This document shows positions 8,201-14,687 of a stretch of DNA of 64,000 nucleotides, in pieces. Each line of letters starts with the position of its first letter. Position 1 is the first letter of the stretch. The notes below the pieces were generated by a model. It saw only the letters and a program-made list of their open reading frames with translations, was not told the DNA's origin and made no database searches. The position numbers and the translations under genes were made by a program. This DNA is from REEB48 sp964355085. GTDB lineage: Bacteria > Patescibacteriota > Minisyncoccia > UBA6257 > 02-FULL-45-10c. The stretch is from assembly GCA_964355085.1 (NCBI GenBank), contig CAYHBW010000001.1, positions 1 through 64,000 on the forward strand. The letters are read 5' to 3'.

Positions 8201-9965
8201 TCTCCATTGTCCGGCGGGATGCCGCATCTCCGGCCTGCCAATCACCGTCCGCCAGAACTTCATCCATCAACTCGCACTGATCATCGAACAATCTCAACCC
8301 CTCATCGGAATTGGAAAGCGCACCGGCATAAACCGCATCCGCTTTGATCTCCAAAACTGAATTGTCATCAGTCCTTTCCAAAAGCACGTAAGCGCCGGAA
8401 GCCACCTTCATGTTCCCGAATGAAACTTTTATCTGACCGCCCTTATCCAATAATTGCCACCCAGAAATATCCAAGGATTCTCCGGAAATATTCCTAAGCT
8501 CGATCCACTCGTCATTCGCGCTGCTTATTCCGCCCATCCAAGCCACTTCATTTATGATCAGATTCTGCCTGATTGCGGACTTGCCAGTATCAAATACGCA
8601 GACTTGAGGAGATTTTTTGACCGGGACAGCAACTGGCGGAATCACCTCCTCCGGAATCTCCGATTTTTTAACATCAACTGAATCAACCGCATCTTCATTT
8701 TGATCGTCTTCATTGAAATCCTGGGCATTTATGAATTCGAATCCGATTTCCGGAACTTTATTCCCGGCATCCGATGAATTTCCGGACGGCTCATTTTCAT
8801 AACCGGCTAAATCAATGACAGAAGCCAGATTAAGATTCCGGTTGCCGTTAAAACTCGGAATGAAGTCTTTTAAAATATCGAAAGCTTGTCCGAAATATCT
8901 TGTCGGCAAACTGACATTGGTTTTTCTTGATTCTTTTTCTTTTTCAACTTCCTTAAAAAACAAATCGATGACCCCTGCCCCGTATTGGACGGATTTTACG
9001 GAAAGCCGAGACCAGTAATCATTCATAATTAAATTTCCGATTCCATCATAAAGAGTTTTACTATTAGCAGATAAGGAATCGTCAGGTAATCGCAATGAAT
9101 CTCTCCATGCATATTTTTTACTTAGCTCAAAAATTCTAACTAACCTGTAAGAATCTCCATTATCATCAACTCTAAATCCATAAATATTTTCTCCCTCAGT
9201 TTTTTTAAAATCTAACTTTGGCATATCATAACTGTCAATAGAGTCCTCACTATAAAAATTTTCATTCGTGTATTTAGCCAAATTATCAAAATATGACTCC
9301 AAGCTGACGGACAATTCCGGACTCTTGCCAGTAAGTCTGTATGTTAATGAAGTATCCGGATTATCCAAGTTAAATTTTGCCGTCCAATTTTCATACGGGC
9401 TTCCGCCGTCATCATAGGGCGGATGGGAGTCGTTCCTGACATGATCGGGAACCGACATATCCTCGACTAAATGTATTATATGGCCGAGAGTAAAAAGAGC
9501 CTCTTCTATTTTTCCGTCCGCATAAAGACTGACGGCTTTTTTCCAGGTGAAATCCGACTGATCAAATGATGACTTTATCTTTTCAACCTGCGCCAAGCTT
9601 AAAATTGATGCCTCGCTCGGAGAAAGAGACCTGTATAAAAATGCCGTCTGCGCAGTTGAATCATCGGCCCAATCTTTGGATTTCTGTCCACGAAAACCGC
9701 CGTCAGAAAGCCCCCTGTCGTTTATCGGATCATAAAAATGATTGAGATAACGCGGGGTATTATCCTCAAGACGGGATCCGTCTATGAGATAATCCTTTGA
9801 ATCTCCGGTAATTTTTGAACCGGGGAAATTATTATTGTAAAAATATATTATCTCCCTTGTCAGCAAAGCGTGAGTCCCGACAGAATAAGCGCCGGCGAAA
9901 TTAAACGGAAATAAAACCGATAAAAATATGATTGGATATAAAACTGTTGCGTACAACGTTTTCAT
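5223..9965 (-). CDS. Giant secreted protein: phospholipase C-like domain + three lamin-tail domains + Fn3-like domains
   Basis: 1580 residues. A signal peptide (about 1-26, ending FAGA) precedes a zinc phospholipase C/S1-P1 nuclease-like region (about 27-350) with likely metal ligands H32 (THALLTRE), H76 (LNHFYDP) and the cluster H162/H165, D169, D174, H175 (GHIIHLVEDMSVPDH). After an acidic linker come three lamin-tail-like domains: about 468-580 (LIINEVAWMGG..NDEWIEL), about 650-790 (ILISEVQIT..DFVELYN) and about 820-930 (ILISEVYPD..DFVELYN). Fibronectin-III-like modules follow (PGNISAVYDSSDLTVSLSW, then a second set around 1300-1400 and beyond). It may cleave phospholipid or nucleic acid outside the cell while the tail domains bind surfaces or DNA; that function is inferred. 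The N-terminal 300 codons are more AT-rich than the rest. It follows a membrane-anchored partner by 17 nt. Confidence 0.9.
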   Translation of the reverse strand: MKTLYATVLYPIIFLSVLFPFNFAGAYSVGTHALLTREIIYFYNNNFPGSKITGDSKDYLIDGSRLEDNTPRYLNHFYDPINDRGLSDGGFRGQKSKDWADDSTAQTAFLYRSLSPSEASILSLAQVEKIKSSFDQSDFTWKKAVSLYADGKIEEALFTLGHIIHLVEDMSVPDHVRNDSHPPYDDGGSPYENWTAKFNLDNPDTSLTYRLTGKSPELSVSLESYFDNLAKYTNENFYSEDSIDSYDMPKLDFKKTEGENIYGFRVDDNGDSYRLVRIFELSKKYAWRDSLRLPDDSLSANSKTLYDGIGNLIMNDYWSRLSVKSVQYGAGVIDLFFKEVEKEKESRKTNVSLPTRYFGQAFDILKDFIPSFNGNRNLNLASVIDLAGYENEPSGNSSDAGNKVPEIGFEFINAQDFNEDDQNEDAVDSVDVKKSEIPEEVIPPVAVPVKKSPQVCVFDTGKSAIRQNLIINEVAWMGGISSANDEWIELRNISGESLDISGWQLLDKGGQIKVSFGNMKVASGAYVLLERTDDNSVLEIKADAVYAGALSNSDEGLRLFDDQCELMDEVLADGDWQAGDAASRRTMERSGDFSWHSYQGSGSARGGISLFGTPKSDNSQPGIANTTPVAISNNSIAVVDLVSSSGPLKILISEVQITGGTGKSDNDFVELYNPNNTKVNLNGYRLVKRTKTGTADISIKSWTMDAYIPAKGYYLWANSGYAGIPAVPDVITSSTLSNDNGIAVRYGPSDTGDIIDSVGWGAADNIFVERSAFRENPAAKQSISRQYEYDTDDNSVDYIKTSPSPKNSSDAGGFIPPAVFSGLGDSSARHILISEVYPDRTGANLDFVELYNPNASGTPATGLEGWSLQILSANATTTDKMAKKNFESGNEIHASGFFLVGIDDFNGGDMSWAGGSLNSVDGATVFLVSGTTTISDFEDSEIIDKISYGSGSGLMSPENIALPLPDIGGSLERKSFAGGICSSSSGIGEYSGNGCDTDDNSADFETRTIFRPQKFSNLNEPRNSPAAPGNISAVYDSSDLTVSLSWGLPADSSGEVSALNYSLQSSTSTNPLKHLSDLSGTSTYSYKISEVGIDYNFSIISKDADGLESASSLVSLTIPSIFDSAYFYPDPLVPGNYKMEFRYDSYPFIYPELADGGFRSAVFYKNQEAPEIPFFYSDIQFSTTPDGVTPKEYGEWGSAVLGAWKLKYENCAGAYSEYTSLILPDKEEYCSPNYGGIRNGSISWNKLEDWNIRVDLSGFQEPPVPGDYFTPAFYVNTGYNTQTLAAVDRRRYYFLDEVPPHSAPSAPDNIEFSYDSRKSVLRMIWDRSSDSDTLDSSLVYELNYGIGDLPGDGWAAVPSASSGPEEAVEIRNRPFTKISVEPDSVYSIAIRAKDDFGNISAATSSSFAVPESVPPYGITDLKWGNIDGSGNLKISFDATAYPFMDTDNSSAMLFFLNQDVPGNHTFKNWDERWTIGGANQVLKLGYAVCDGQFDSLIGGLIMNNQSGCPDGSGLKKYYTRSDFSHGQTSFTTDISGVISGGTSAGREFISDDYVTVGFYGYADGVFILTDSYNKKTYFSE

Positions 9966-9982
9966 ATTTTAGTAACGTATTA

Positions 9983-10534
9983 CTATAAACTTTCTATTTT
10001 CCAGATATCGGAATACTTATTAAATCTCATTCTAATTAGTACTGATAAAATTCCGTCCTCATACATCCCAAAAGAAAAATCATTTTCGTTAATAGAATTT
10101 CCTAATTGAACTGCATTAGAACTTATGTCCCCTGCTACCTGACCCATCAAATTCTGATTTTTCAAATTCAATAATCTATTAACCCACCTCTCCCTGCTGA
10201 AATTTTCTTCTTCTTTAAGCAAAAAATACTTGCTCGCCAAATCCACATCGCCGGCCTTGAGCGCCTCGACGAATAAATCCAGGGTCTCCTGCGGAGTTTT
10301 ACCGCCATAAGTGTCTTCAGTCATGGCTTTTATATAGGCGGATTCGGCTTTTTCCAGCGCCGCAGTCTGCTCTTCCGCAAAACGCCTGGCCTTACCGATC
10401 TCGCTGAAATACGTATCCCAAATATAAAAACCACCGACAGAGGTGATCATTATCACCAGAAAAGCTCCGGCAAATCTCACGAAATCTCCGCGCTCATCAT
10501 CCGGACTTTTATTTTCGTTTTGCTTGCAAAACAT
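9983..10534 (-). CDS. Membrane-anchored hypothetical protein, partner of the giant secreted protein
   Basis: 183 residues from ATG at 10534. One transmembrane helix (FAGAFLVIMITSVGGFYIW) near the N-terminus is followed by an alpha-helical charged stalk (EIGKARRFAEEQTAALEKAESAYIKAM). A soluble part follows (GKTPQETLDLFVEALKAGDVDLASKYF), reminiscent of DUF4878/NTF2-like lipoprotein domains. Function unknown. The reading frame extends to a TTG at 10558, but the -10 box of a perfect promoter covers that region and transcription would begin about 3 nt before ATG 10534. I therefore choose that ATG, and the mRNA may be nearly leaderless. Confidence 0.72.
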   Translation of the reverse strand: MFCKQNENKSPDDERGDFVRFAGAFLVIMITSVGGFYIWDTYFSEIGKARRFAEEQTAALEKAESAYIKAMTEDTYGGKTPQETLDLFVEALKAGDVDLASKYFLLKEEENFSRERWVNRLLNLKNQNLMGQVAGDISSNAVQLGNSINENDFSFGMYEDGILSVLIRMRFNKYSDIWKIESL

Positions 10535-10543
10535 ATCCGGATT

Positions 10544-10572
10544 ATTATATTCCGACAAATTATAATTGTCAA
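10544..10572 (-). promoter_or_regulatory. Perfect consensus promoter, near-leaderless, for the 10534/9965 operon
   Basis: Minus strand: TTGACA (10572-10567), 17-nt spacer, TATAAT (10549-10544). Predicted start is near 10537, 3 nt before ATG 10534. The -35 box lies 3 nt from the edge of the palindromic element at 10576-10624. Confidence 0.85.
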
Positions 10573-10575
10573 ATA

Positions 10576-10624
10576 TTTATCCCCCATTCTACCGGCCTAA
10601 GCAAGTATAATGGGGGGATAAATT
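10576..10624. promoter_or_regulatory. Imperfect palindrome B next to a promoter; putative PaaX-like operator
   Basis: Arms TTTATCCCCCATT (10576-10588) and AATGGGGGGATAAATT (10609-10624). The minus-strand core TATACTTGCTTAGGC, bounded by CCCC and GGGG, matches the core of palindrome A (TATATTTGCCTAGGC) at 11289-11330. There is no T-run directly after the stem, so it is a poor terminator, and it abuts the -35 box of the downstream operon. Confidence 0.6.
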
Positions 10625-10672
10625 TCCTGATAATTTTAATTAAAATATCTTGGATTTTTTTAAAAAATCCTA

Positions 10673-11236
10673 TTAACTTCTAAGTTTTTCAGAAAATACA
10701 TCTCTCATTGAGAGATCGTCATCCAGTTCTGAAATTTTCATCTGACGGACATATTTGCGGATTCCGAAAAATTCTACCAGAAAGTCTATCTGGTTAGAGC
10801 ATTCGTACGGGTGAATGAAAACGCTCTTCTGATATTGGCGGAATCCGATTCTCATCAAATGGGTCCTGAATAATTCTCTTATTTTCTTTTTAGAATTCGG
10901 AATATCGAATAAGACTAGTCTCCATCTGCAATCCCATACCGAAGGTCTTTCTATCTTAATATCTTCAAGTCTATATTCCAAAACTTTTTTCTTCCCTTTA
11001 TCCGCCAATTTCAAAGTTATCTTCCCACCGGAATCCTCTGCCATATCTATCAACTTATTTTTATAAAGACTTTGAATCGCCTGCCTCAAGGATTCTGTTC
11101 GCACAGCTTCCCACTTCCGGCTTATTTGAGATAACACCTTTGATCTCTGTCTCGGGGTATACGATAACCCGTACGATACTCCGGCATCTAACAAAAGCAA
11201 AAGGCGTTTTTGGATTATTCCGATTTTATATGACAT
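10673..11236 (-). CDS. PaaX-like / Cas2-fold transcriptional regulator
   Basis: 187 residues. The N-terminal half (about 1-90) reads as a winged-helix region, with SLRQAIQSLYKNKLIDMAEDSGGKITLKLADKGKKK typical of the wing. The C-terminal half (about 98-187) begins WDCRWRLVLFDIPNSKKKIRELFR and continues RIGFRQYQKSVFIHPYEC, the ferredoxin-like Cas2-type domain found in PaaX repressors. Such proteins are frequent in CPR genomes. There is no cas1, no repeat array, so a CRISPR role is not supported. It is bracketed by two related palindromes, each beside a promoter, which suggests autoregulation and control of the downstream secreted-protein operon. A 7-bp hairpin covers its ATG, and no SD is seen. 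Confidence 0.85.
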   Translation of the reverse strand: MSYKIGIIQKRLLLLLDAGVSYGLSYTPRQRSKVLSQISRKWEAVRTESLRQAIQSLYKNKLIDMAEDSGGKITLKLADKGKKKVLEYRLEDIKIERPSVWDCRWRLVLFDIPNSKKKIRELFRTHLMRIGFRQYQKSVFIHPYECSNQIDFLVEFFGIRKYVRQMKISELDDDLSMRDVFSEKLRS

Positions 11237-11248
11237 AGCTTGCTATGT
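11233..11248 (-). promoter_or_regulatory. Hairpin over the start codon of the PaaX-like gene
   Basis: ACATAGC-TT-GCTATGT, a perfect 7-bp stem with a 2-nt spacer; the ATG (11236-11234) lies in one arm. It could limit translation initiation or be part of a binding site. Confidence 0.5.
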
Positions 11249-11262
11249 TTGATATTCATGTC

Positions 11263-11291
11263 TTTATAAAGCATTTAATTAAAATAAACAA
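11263..11291 (-). promoter_or_regulatory. Promoter of the PaaX-like gene
   Basis: Minus strand: TTGTTT (11291-11286), 17-nt spacer, TATAAA (11268-11263). The -35 box shares its first three bases with the end of the 42-bp palindrome. Confidence 0.65.
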
Positions 11292-11330
11292 CCCCTTTTA
11301 TATTTGCCTAGGCAAATATAAAAGGGGTTG
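11289..11330. promoter_or_regulatory. Perfect 42-bp palindrome A; putative operator (also terminator-like)
   Basis: Each arm is 21 bp, running CAACCCCTTTTATATTTGCC and one T to the centre CCTAGG with no loop. It lies between the trxB-like stop codon (25 nt away) and the PaaX-like promoter, overlapping the -35 box. Its core is shared with palindrome B. A T-rich tail (TTTATTTT) on the minus strand means it might also end trxB transcription. Confidence 0.8.
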
Positions 11331-11354
11331 AGATAAGGAAAACTATCCTCGATA

Positions 11355-12272
11355 TCATTTATTCCGACTAAGATAGTCGTTTATGTCCAGAACTGCCTTG
11401 ATGGCGTCGCCGGCGGAAATATTATTCTGACGATACGGCAAATCCGTAACGTCTCCGGCCGCCCAGATTCCGGGCAACGAAGTCCTCTGGAATCTGTCGA
11501 CAAGAACCGCGTTGAATTCATTTTTCCTGACAAGATCTCCCAAAAAATCGGAGTTCGGAATTGCACCGATTTCCACGAACACTCCCTCGAGCTTCAGTTC
11601 CTTCGTGGAATTGTCTTTTTTATCGAGATATTTCAGTCCGGAAACAAATGCCGATCCGATAATCTCCAGCGCTTCCGCCAGGTAGATTATTTTCACCTTC
11701 GGACTCTTTTTGATTTCTTCAAAAGTCTGGGCGTCCCCCTTTATTGAATCTCCGCGGACCATCAGATAAATTTTTGAAGCATAGGCGAGACAATCCCGCA
11801 CCGCTTCCAATCCGGCGTTTCCGGATCCGATTACCGCCACTTCTTTTCCGTTGAAAAGCGGGGCATCGCAGGTCGAACACCAGACGACCCCCTTGCCATC
11901 CAGCCGGTCTTCTCCTGGGATCCCAAGACGCCGATGCCTGCTCCCGGACGTCGCGAGAACCGTTTTCGTCTCCAGCTTCATGCCGTTTTTCGTAATGACC
12001 AGAAAACCTTTTACCGATACCTTAACTTCAATGACACGGTCGCCTTCGATTATATCAACCCCGCCCTGCGAACGAAGGTGGCTTTCCAAAGCATCAGCCA
12101 ATGAAAGACCTGAAAGGGATTTGGATCCTATCCAATTCTGGATGTCGGCGGAAACCACCGACTGTCCGCCGAAGCTGTCGGCGATTATGGCCGAGTTCAA
12201 TTTTTTACGGGACGCATAAATTCCGGCGGAGATGCCGCCCGGACCGCCGCCGATGATGATCAGATCGTACAT
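11355..12272 (-). CDS. trxB: Thioredoxin reductase-like FAD/NAD(P) disulfide oxidoreductase
   Basis: 305 residues from ATG at 12272, giving MYDLIIIGGGPGGISAGIYASRKK, the FAD-binding GxGxxG at the very N-terminus; an upstream GTG at 12296 would add eight residues and is less likely. The redox-active dithiol is WCSTCDAP (about residues 130-137), followed by the second GxGxxG (VIGSGNAGLEAVRD) for the nicotinamide nucleotide. GIWAAGDVTDLPYRQ near the end binds FAD. It reduces a thioredoxin- or glutaredoxin-like partner. It is the last gene of a three-gene redox operon after the DsbA-like and glutaredoxin genes. The CSTC dithiol, instead of the CATC/CAVC of classical TrxB, leaves open an AhpF-type partner. 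Confidence 0.92.
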   Translation of the reverse strand: MYDLIIIGGGPGGISAGIYASRKKLNSAIIADSFGGQSVVSADIQNWIGSKSLSGLSLADALESHLRSQGGVDIIEGDRVIEVKVSVKGFLVITKNGMKLETKTVLATSGSRHRRLGIPGEDRLDGKGVVWCSTCDAPLFNGKEVAVIGSGNAGLEAVRDCLAYASKIYLMVRGDSIKGDAQTFEEIKKSPKVKIIYLAEALEIIGSAFVSGLKYLDKKDNSTKELKLEGVFVEIGAIPNSDFLGDLVRKNEFNAVLVDRFQRTSLPGIWAAGDVTDLPYRQNNISAGDAIKAVLDINDYLSRNK

Positions 12273-12325
12273 TTGAATAGGTTTTAGACAATACACAAAA
12301 AACTAAAATCAAGATCGAAAATTTT

Positions 12326-12565
12326 CTATCTCAAACCGAGAGCTCTTTCCAATTCGGGACGGTTGAATCCCACATGAATCTCTCCATTGACATCAATGAC
12401 CGGAACTCCCAGCTGATGCGATTTATCAACCATCTCCTTGCGCGCAACCTCATCCGCGGCTACATTATGCTCGACATACTGGACGCCGTTTTTCGCGAAA
12501 AAATCCTTCGCCATCCGGCAATAAACGCAGGTCGGGGTGCTGTAGATTGTTACTTTATTCGCCAT
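12326..12565 (-). CDS. Glutaredoxin/NrdH-like redoxin
   Basis: 79 residues, the standard length of bacterial NrdH/Grx proteins. MANKVTIYSTPTCVYCRMAKDFF gives the CVYC active site at residues 13-16; GVPVIDVNGEIHVGFNRPELERAL contains the cis-Pro (VPV) and the GF motif of the fold. It transfers electrons to cytoplasmic disulfides. The gene lies between the DsbA-like and thioredoxin-reductase-like genes, 36 and 53 bp away, so the reductase is its probable electron donor. Confidence 0.93.
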   Translation of the reverse strand: MANKVTIYSTPTCVYCRMAKDFFAKNGVQYVEHNVAADEVARKEMVDKSHQLGVPVIDVNGEIHVGFNRPELERALGLR

Positions 12566-12601
12566 ATCTGTATCTTAAGTGATTTAATTACCCATCCACG
12601 G

Positions 12602-13282
12602 CTATTCAGTCAGATATTTTTCGATCAAAACCTTGAATTGTTCGAAAGGAAGGGCTCCCTCGACTTTTTCTCCGTTGACGAAAATCGTCGGAGTGGCCCG
12701 CACTCCGATAACCTGCGCCGAAGCGTAATCCCTTTCCACTTTTCCGACATATTTTTCATCATCCAGGCATGATCCGTACTGCTCGGTATCCAATCCTATT
12801 CCTTCAGCCAAAGTCATGAACAAACTCCGCTTCAGGTTTCCATTATGCTCCTGTCCGTCATTGATTTCACTTCCGAACACGGCATCATGCATATCCCAGA
12901 ACTTACCCTGATCCTTGGCGCATTCGACCGCGGAAGCGGCCGCCTTCGATTCATCGCCGAGAAAGGCGAAGTGCCGATACACGAATTTGACTTTTCCGGT
13001 CTTAATATATTCCTGCTTTACCCGGTTTACGGTCTGTGAAAAGAACCTACCGCAGAACGGGCACTGGAAATCGCTGTATTCGATTATCGTTACAGGAGCG
13101 TCAAGATTCCCGAGCACCACATCGCTGGCAGTCAGGTTCAGAATTTCACTCTTCTCAACCACCGGCTCATCTCCGACGCCGTCTCCGGCTGGCGCGGAAA
13201 CTCCTGCGCTGTAAATCACCGCTCCGGCGACCAAAACGGCCGCAATCAGGATGCTTACCGGCAAAAAATATTCTTTATTCAT
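12602..13282 (-). CDS. DsbA-like thioredoxin-fold protein, membrane anchored
   Basis: 226 residues from ATG 13282 (MNKEYFLPV); an in-frame ATG at 13300 would add six. The N-terminal helix (VSILIAAVLVAGAVIYSAGV) anchors it, and the redox domain starts near residue 60 with LDAPVTIIEYSDFQCPFCGRF, where CPFC is the active site. The cis-Pro loop is GVRATPTIFVNG. This is the DsbA/BdbD type common in CPR and Gram-positives, oxidising or isomerising disulfides outside the membrane. It heads the redox operon, divergent from the glycosylphosphotransferase gene, with a probable promoter at 13317-13344. Confidence 0.93.
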   Translation of the reverse strand: MNKEYFLPVSILIAAVLVAGAVIYSAGVSAPAGDGVGDEPVVEKSEILNLTASDVVLGNLDAPVTIIEYSDFQCPFCGRFFSQTVNRVKQEYIKTGKVKFVYRHFAFLGDESKAAASAVECAKDQGKFWDMHDAVFGSEINDGQEHNGNLKRSLFMTLAEGIGLDTEQYGSCLDDEKYVGKVERDYASAQVIGVRATPTIFVNGEKVEGALPFEQFKVLIEKYLTE

Positions 13283-13316
13283 GATGTTATTTATTAGCAT
13301 TAATTAGTGTTATATT

Positions 13317-13344
13317 ATTATAACAATTACAAATATAACCGCAA
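13317..13344 (-). promoter_or_regulatory. Promoter of the redox operon
   Basis: Minus strand: TTGCGG (13344-13339), 16-nt spacer, TATAAT (13322-13317), giving a start about 10 nt before ATG 13300. It lies in the 46-bp gap shared with the divergent glycan gene. Confidence 0.6.
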
Positions 13345-13346
13345 CT

Positions 13347-14687
13347 GTGAATACATTGTCCCGGACAAAACAAATAATACTGATTTCAGGCGATATCCTG
13401 ACCCTTTACGCCTCTCTGCTTCTGACGCTTTGGATCCGGTATGAAAACCGTTTTTATTCGGAATTTTTCATAAATCATGCCGAACCGTTCACTATCGTGT
13501 TCGGACTCTGGATAATCGTATTTTACATCGCCGGTCTATATGATCTGCGTTCCCTTAAAAACGATTTCGAATTTGAAAAAAGATTCTGGTACACGACGGT
13601 CCTGAATATAATCCTGACCGCGCTTTTCTTTTACGCTCTTCCCGATCTGAAAATCACCCCTCGCGCGAATCTTGGGATATTCTTCCTGGTTTTCGGAGGA
13701 ATCAGCTACCTTTGGCGCGCCGTCTACAATGCCATACTCGGGAAAAGCGGACCGGCCAACCGGATTCTGATGATCGGCTCCAATCAGGCATCACAGGAAA
13801 TAATCGAACATCTGGATGAAAACCCCCAACTAGGCTATAAAATAAGTTTCTGGATGAAGGAAGGGTTAAGGGACAAGGAATTCAACCATCTGGCCCAGAT
13901 CATCATTGCGAATGAAATCACCACGATTGTCATACCGGCTCACCTTAAAAAGGACGCCCAATCGGCCAAAATAATCTACAAGTGCCTGGCGATCGGTATG
14001 GAAGTCCTGGAACTTTCTAAACTTTATGAGCTCGTATTTGAAAAAGTTCCGCTCGCGGAACTTGAAGAGGTTTGGTTTCTGGAAAATCTCACCTCAAAAA
14101 ACAAAGTATATGAAAGCATCAGCGATCCGATTGAAAGAGTATTCGCGATTATTCTCGGAACAGCGCTTCTGCCGCTGCTGATTCTCATAGCTATCCTGGT
14201 AAAAATAACCTCCCGAGGATCGACGTTTTTCTCCCAAAGACGCGTAGGAAAAAATGAAAAAGAATTCACAATCTGGAAATTCAGAACCATGCGTGAGGAT
14301 GCCGAAAAAAACGGACCGCAATGGGCGAATTATTTCAATGACTCAAGAGTCACATTACTCGGAGACATCCTCCGAAAATCCCACTTGGACGAATTGCCAC
14401 AGCTTTATAACATAATAAAAGGCGAACTTTCCTTTGTCGGACCGCGCCCGGAACGTCCCGAATTCGTGGAAAAACTGCGACGGGAACTCCCATATTACGA
14501 TCTCCGCCATCTTACAAAGCCGGGGATAACCGGCTGGGCGCAAATTAATTACCGTTATGCCGCCTCTTCCACCGACGCCTATCAGAAACTCCAGTACGAC
14601 ATCTACTACCTGAAGAACAACTCCCTGATCCTGGATCTGGTCATCGTCGTCCGGACGATCAAATTTCTGATAACAAACCTTTCCTGA
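13347..14687 (+). CDS. Polyprenyl-phosphate glycosylphosphotransferase (initiating enzyme, WbaP/EpsE type)
   Basis: 446 residues, starting at GTG. The N-terminal half has four hydrophobic helices and a CoA-binding-like Rossmann domain (RILMIGSNQASQEIIEHL). The C-terminal sugar-transferase domain (about 255-446) has a membrane re-entrant helix, then FFSQRRVGKNEKEFTIWKFRTM, LRKSHLDELPQLYNIIKGELSFVGPRPERPEF and LTKPGITGWAQINYRY, all hallmarks. It transfers a sugar phosphate from a UDP-sugar to undecaprenyl phosphate, starting the glycan at the inner face of the membrane. It overlaps the flippase gene by one base (TGATG), so the two are coupled. Confidence 0.95.
   Translation: MNTLSRTKQIILISGDILTLYASLLLTLWIRYENRFYSEFFINHAEPFTIVFGLWIIVFYIAGLYDLRSLKNDFEFEKRFWYTTVLNIILTALFFYALPDLKITPRANLGIFFLVFGGISYLWRAVYNAILGKSGPANRILMIGSNQASQEIIEHLDENPQLGYKISFWMKEGLRDKEFNHLAQIIIANEITTIVIPAHLKKDAQSAKIIYKCLAIGMEVLELSKLYELVFEKVPLAELEEVWFLENLTSKNKVYESISDPIERVFAIILGTALLPLLILIAILVKITSRGSTFFSQRRVGKNEKEFTIWKFRTMREDAEKNGPQWANYFNDSRVTLLGDILRKSHLDELPQLYNIIKGELSFVGPRPERPEFVEKLRRELPYYDLRHLTKPGITGWAQINYRYAASSTDAYQKLQYDIYYLKNNSLILDLVIVVRTIKFLITNLS

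Noticed and set aside
9970..9985. Small inverted repeat TAGTAA-CGTA-TTACTA between two operon genes
   Set aside because: Only 6-bp A/T-rich arms with no T-run; too weak to call a terminator or operator.
10673..11236. Possible CRISPR Cas2 gene
   Set aside because: The C-terminal Cas2-like fold is preceded by a winged-helix domain as in PaaX; there is no cas1, no other cas gene and no repeat array in the window.
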